Positions 61,249 to 64,000 of a stretch of 64,000 bases of DNA are shown one piece after another; position 1 is the stretch's first letter; each line of letters begins with the position of its first letter. The translations under genes and the position numbers were made by a program. Below the pieces are notes generated by a model. That model saw only the letters and a list, made by a program, of their open reading frames with translations, was not told where the DNA came from and searched no databases. The DNA comes from Simplicispira metamorpha (GTDB lineage: Bacteria; Pseudomonadota; Gammaproteobacteria; Burkholderiales; Burkholderiaceae_C), in contig NZ_SLXH01000022.1 in NCBI RefSeq assembly GCF_004341365.1, forward strand, positions 1-64,000, given 5' to 3'.

Positions 61249-62659
61249 GTTAGATATTCTGAATCTAAGCCGAGGCGCCGTCACGGCGCCCGCAGGGTGC
61301 GGCAAGACTCAACTCATCGCTGACTCCCTGAAGCTGCAAGGGGGCGCCAAGCCTGCGCTGGTCTTGACCCACACAAACGCAGGGAAGGCGGCGCTGGAGG
61401 CTCGGCTTGCAAAGGCGAAGGTGCCGAGGGACGCGTACCGTGTCTCAACCATCGATAGCTGGTCCGTCCGCCTCATCTCGAAGTTTCCCGCGCGCAGCGG
61501 TCACAAGCCCGACATCCTTCGGCTGGAGAATCCCGCAACGGACTACCCCGCTGTTCGCAACGCCGCATGGAAGCTTTTGGCCAGTGGTGACATTGCCGGT
61601 GCGCTTGCGGCCACCTACTGCCGGCTCCTGGTCGACGAGTACCAAGACTGCACCATTCCGCAGCACCAGATTGTTGATTGGGCTGCGGGCGTATTGCCGA
61701 CCTGCGTGTTGGGAGACCCTCTGCAGGCCATATTCGGTTTTCGCGAACCGACCGTGGATTGGACTAAAGATGTCCATCACCTTTTTCCCTCCGTTGGCGA
61801 GTTGTCTACGCCGTGGCGTTGGAGGAACGCTGGTGCTGACAACCTTGGCCGTTGGCTGTTGGAGTCCCGTGCTCAGCTTATGGCGCGGAAGCCTATCGAC
61901 CTCAGTAACGCACCCGCTGAAGTGACCTGGGTGCAGTTGCCTGCTGACGTGAATGCCGCGCACTTGAAACGACTGGAAGCGGCAATGACGAAGGCACCGA
62001 CGCCACAAGGGACGGTACTGGTGATTGGTGACAGCACAAACCCAACGGGCCAACGGCAAGTTGCCTCTCAGACTCCCGGTGCTACCACTGTCGAAGCGGC
62101 GGACCTTCGAGACCTGACGGCTTTTGGGCGTAACTTCGATGCTGCATCAAGCAACTCGCTGCCCGCCTTGGTTGAGTTCGCCGCTGAGCTCATGACAAAC
62201 CTGGGCGGAAAGGAACTCCTACGACGCGTTGATTCCCTGTCCAAAGGGACGGCAAGGAAAGAGGCCAATGCCGCTGAGGCGAGAGCTTTGGACTTCATGA
62301 AAGTGCCTTCCTATGCGACAGCGCTGGCAGCGTTGCAGGCATTCGAGAATGTCGATGGCGTGCGTGTTTATCGGCCGGAGGTGCTTCACGTCTTGAAGGG
62401 TGCGCTTCAGACCGCAGGCCGAGGTGAATGCTCGTTCCTGGAAGCAGTGGTGCATGCACGGGAGCGCAATCGTCACATAGGCCGCTCGGTGGCCCGGCGA
62501 GCGGTAGGCAGCACCCTGTTGCTCAAAGGGCTGGAGGCGGACGTAGCGGTAGTGTTGAATCCTGCTGCCATGGACGCGCGGCACCTCTACGTAGCGCTCA
62601 CCAGAGGCGCGAAGAGGCTTGTGGTGTGCTCTCAGAGTCCAATGTTGATTCCAACATAG
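61241..62659 (+). CDS. gajB: GajB, UvrD-like helicase of a Gabija system
   Basis: The ATG at 61241 overlaps the gajA stop. The 472-residue protein has SF1 motifs: Walker A VTAPAGCGKTQLIADSL, motif Ia VLTHTNAGKAAL, Walker B LLVDEYQDC, motif III LGDPLQAIFGF, motif IV STPWRW, and motif VI HLYVALTRGAKRLVV. It is short for UvrD helicases, as is usual for GajB. GajB is thought to sense DNA ends made by GajA and raise its activity. The pair follows the CBASS operon after 225 nt and probably has its own promoter. Confidence 0.85.
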   Translation: MPELDILNLSRGAVTAPAGCGKTQLIADSLKLQGGAKPALVLTHTNAGKAALEARLAKAKVPRDAYRVSTIDSWSVRLISKFPARSGHKPDILRLENPATDYPAVRNAAWKLLASGDIAGALAATYCRLLVDEYQDCTIPQHQIVDWAAGVLPTCVLGDPLQAIFGFREPTVDWTKDVHHLFPSVGELSTPWRWRNAGADNLGRWLLESRAQLMARKPIDLSNAPAEVTWVQLPADVNAAHLKRLEAAMTKAPTPQGTVLVIGDSTNPTGQRQVASQTPGATTVEAADLRDLTAFGRNFDAASSNSLPALVEFAAELMTNLGGKELLRRVDSLSKGTARKEANAAEARALDFMKVPSYATALAALQAFENVDGVRVYRPEVLHVLKGALQTAGRGECSFLEAVVHARERNRHIGRSVARRAVGSTLLLKGLEADVAVVLNPAAMDARHLYVALTRGAKRLVVCSQSPMLIPT

Positions 62660-62949
62660 TCGCGTGACAGTGCGACGAAACATCTAGGGACTGCATGAAA
62701 ACAGGATTCGACCCGCAACTAGGGGCAAATGTCACCATTCAGCAATATCACCACCACTATGGCGCGAAGCTTGGCGGATATGGAAAGCCACGAATCCGTC
62801 CAAGTGTCATCTGCCCTGCTTGCAGTGAGTCACTGCATACAGTTGGTGAGTCTGGTGTGCTTTGATTGACGCCACATGGGCGCATGACCCGTCACCGAAA
62901 AGTTGGTACCCCATCAAAGTCGGAAGAAATCGGTGACCCCCTGAGCTGC
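62660..62949. other. Gene-free stretch after gajB
   Basis: No gene recognised; a plus-strand short frame starting ATGAAAACAGGATTCGACC at 62695 looks like a small coding fragment but ends soon. Confidence 0.3.
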
Positions 62950-63114
62950 TACTACAGCTGCATGCTAGCATTTCTGGTGGCATCTCTAATGCCCGCGCTA
63001 GCCTGAACAGCGTGGTGATGGTCAGGCATGCGGTACCTCTTTCCATTCAGCTCACGAAGCTGACGGCAATACCAGACCCCGGGGCAATGATTGTCAGCGA
63101 AGGGGCGTCTAATC
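62950..63114 (-). pseudogene. XRE-family regulator remnant
   Basis: The minus strand reads SGIAVSFVS, a TGA stop, then MERGTACLTITTLFRLARAL and EMPPEMLA. It parallels the intact XRE protein at 63332-63571 (SGIAVSFVSRMERCAACPTI, DTLFKLARALDVPPEILV). The stop and the loss of the N-terminal helices just before the MITE mark a broken copy. Confidence 0.75.
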
Positions 63115-63244
63115 CTAGAGCGTGTTATGAACTTTGAAAAATTCTCTTGTGCGACAAGCACTCACAAGGAGCAGTGAAAACTAAATTTCGCAGAATATCC
63201 CAAAGAAATCAATGACTTACAAGGAAGTTTATAACACGCTCTAG
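63115..63244. mobile_element. 122-bp MITE, copy 2, with CTAG target duplication
   Basis: Element 63119-63240 has inverted ends AGAGCGTGTTAT(G/A)AACTT and flanking CTAG at 63115 and 63241. It is exactly as long as copy 1 at 47888 but differs in its interior, so the two are diverged members of one family. It lies just upstream of the broken XRE gene. Confidence 0.85.
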
Positions 63245-63331
63245 GTAGCCATTCTCTCCCAAAAACCTTTTGGCCAAGCTAAGTTGGCCGCCGCCCACTT
63301 GCCCCCGGCTCTGCGATTGCTGCCAGCCAGA

Positions 63332-63571
63332 CTAAGCCATAGGAGACTCGACGAGTCGCTCTCGGAGCTGAGACACCAGAATCTCAGGTGGGACATCCAA
63401 TGCCCGTGCGAGCTTGAACAGCGTGTCGATGGTCGGGCATGCGGCACATCTTTCCATACGGCTCACAAAGCTGACGGCAATGCCAGACCGCAGGGCGAGG
63501 TCTGCCTGTGTCAAGTTCTTGAGTGAGCGTTGCTCTTTCAGCAGCCTTCCAAAGGCTTCTTCGAGGCGCAT
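63332..63571 (-). CDS. XRE-family transcriptional regulator
   Basis: This 79-residue protein is nearly all Cro/C1-type HTH: FGRLLKEQRSLKNLTQADLA, then RSGIAVSFVSRMERCAACPT and IDTLFKLARALDVPPEILV. It probably represses its own promoter at the ACACTATAGTGT palindrome 54 nt upstream. Such solo XRE genes often accompany toxin or restriction genes, but none is adjacent here. The neighbouring degraded copy shows an earlier duplication. Confidence 0.85.
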   Translation of the reverse strand: MRLEEAFGRLLKEQRSLKNLTQADLALRSGIAVSFVSRMERCAACPTIDTLFKLARALDVPPEILVSQLRERLVESPMA

Positions 63572-63624
63572 AGATGGGAAAGCAGGAATCCCATCATTCT
63601 TGCCGGATAGCCTCTATGCGAATG

Positions 63625-63636
63625 ACACTATAGTGT
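63625..63636. promoter_or_regulatory. Perfect 12-bp palindrome, likely XRE operator
   Basis: ACACTATAGTGT lies between the divergent XRE gene and the right-end gene. It includes a TATAGT that may serve as a -10 element. Confidence 0.55.
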
Positions 63637-63670
63637 TAGTATGGCCAAGTTAACAAGACTTTTTTGCACC

Positions 63671-64000
63671 ATGCGTACGACTTGGCGCGCTGCGTTCTTC
63701 CCCGACGAACCGGCTATCCTTCCGCCTAAAGTGGGCCCAACAGCTCCCACTCTGGGTGCACCTGCCATCGGGGAACTCCGTTCACCTGAACCCAATAAGC
63801 CTGTGGCCTCACAGCTCAACGTTGACCCCACGGTCCTCAGTGTTAGTGGGCCTCACACCAAGGTTCGCCGTACACCTGAGTTCAAGAAGGCTGCGGTTGA
63901 GTTGGCGTACGCAAGAGGTAGCATCACGGCTGCCGGGCATGAGTTAGGCGTGCCTCTCACCACGTTGCAGAAATGGGTTGCTATCGAGCGTAAAACGCGG
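63671..64000 (+). CDS. Transposase OrfA-like protein, cut by window end
   Basis: From ATG at 63671 the frame stays open for 110 codons to the window edge. After a Pro-rich 70-residue leader it reads RRTPEFKKAAVELAYARGS, ITAAGHELGVPLTTLQKWVA, the helix-turn-helix of IS3-type OrfA transposases. The long leader is unusual for a transposase and may instead mean a DNA-binding protein that borrowed the domain. Confidence 0.6.
   Translation, partial: MRTTWRAAFFPDEPAILPPKVGPTAPTLGAPAIGELRSPEPNKPVASQLNVDPTVLSVSGPHTKVRRTPEFKKAAVELAYARGSITAAGHELGVPLTTLQKWVAIERKTR

Noticed and set aside
1-64000. CRISPR arrays, tRNA or rRNA genes
   Set aside because: No regularly spaced short repeats with unique spacers were seen, and no complete tRNA cloverleaf or rRNA sequence; the only tRNA-like signal is the D-arm-like motif in the 44.6-kb palindrome.

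Overview
The window looks like part of a large plasmid, or a plasmid-derived accessory region, from a betaproteobacterium (Burkholderiales, probably Comamonadaceae). The evidence is a parAB locus with a palindrome-repeat array downstream, an iteron/DnaA-box origin next to a pfam04796-type RepA gene, and a second TrfA-like initiator at the left end. Insertion-sequence debris (IS3 and IS2-like families, an IS200/IS605 element, two copies of a 122-bp MITE) is also typical. The taxonomic call rests on protein flavour and codon use only; no rRNA or housekeeping gene is present.

Layout. 1-5.8 kb: gene-free stretch, TrfA-like initiator, IS3 transposase fragment, unrecognised genes, and a broken tyrosine/dual-specificity phosphatase gene. 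6.3-31.5 kb: a 25-kb block read entirely on the minus strand. In transcription order it encodes a SNF2-type helicase, a giant adenine methyltransferase-like protein, a NERD nuclease/kinase/kinase/SF1-helicase fusion, a winged-helix protein, a 36-codon remnant of a DUF1998 helicase gene, a small membrane protein, an HTH/PIN toxin-antitoxin-like pair, a full 2132-aa DruE-like DUF1998 helicase, and a RelE/ParE-like domain fused to a UvrD helicase. It has the look of a composite anti-phage locus related to DISARM and Druantia without matching either.

31.9-39.1 kb: plasmid backbone, with a LprI-like protein, repA, oriV (five 21-bp iterons, three DnaA-box-like sites), parA, parB, a terminator, a tandem 143-bp repeat with six GTGTTC-N5-GAACAC palindromes, and a large tyrosine recombinase. 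39.8-47.3 kb: accessory genes (ScoMcrA-head/DUF3883 protein, truncated HIT protein joined to a DUF1810 remnant, WGR protein, IS605-type TnpA/TnpB with a probable omega RNA, orphan VapB, TetR-AidB operon).

48.3-62.7 kb: a second defence island, with a calcineurin-like phosphoesterase/STAND-type NTPase, a glycine-zipper-like protein, a type II CBASS operon (2TM-SAVED effector, CD-NTase, E2-E1 enzyme, JAB peptidase fused to a DEDD exonuclease) and a Gabija pair (GajA, GajB). The right end has XRE regulators and a transposase-like reading frame cut by the window edge.

How the genes fit together: rep/oriV/par/recombinase provide maintenance, and nearly all other intact large genes appear to defend the element's host against other mobile DNA. 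Strong mosaicism (two initiators, a junction between diverged helicase genes, several truncated genes) indicates repeated recombination.
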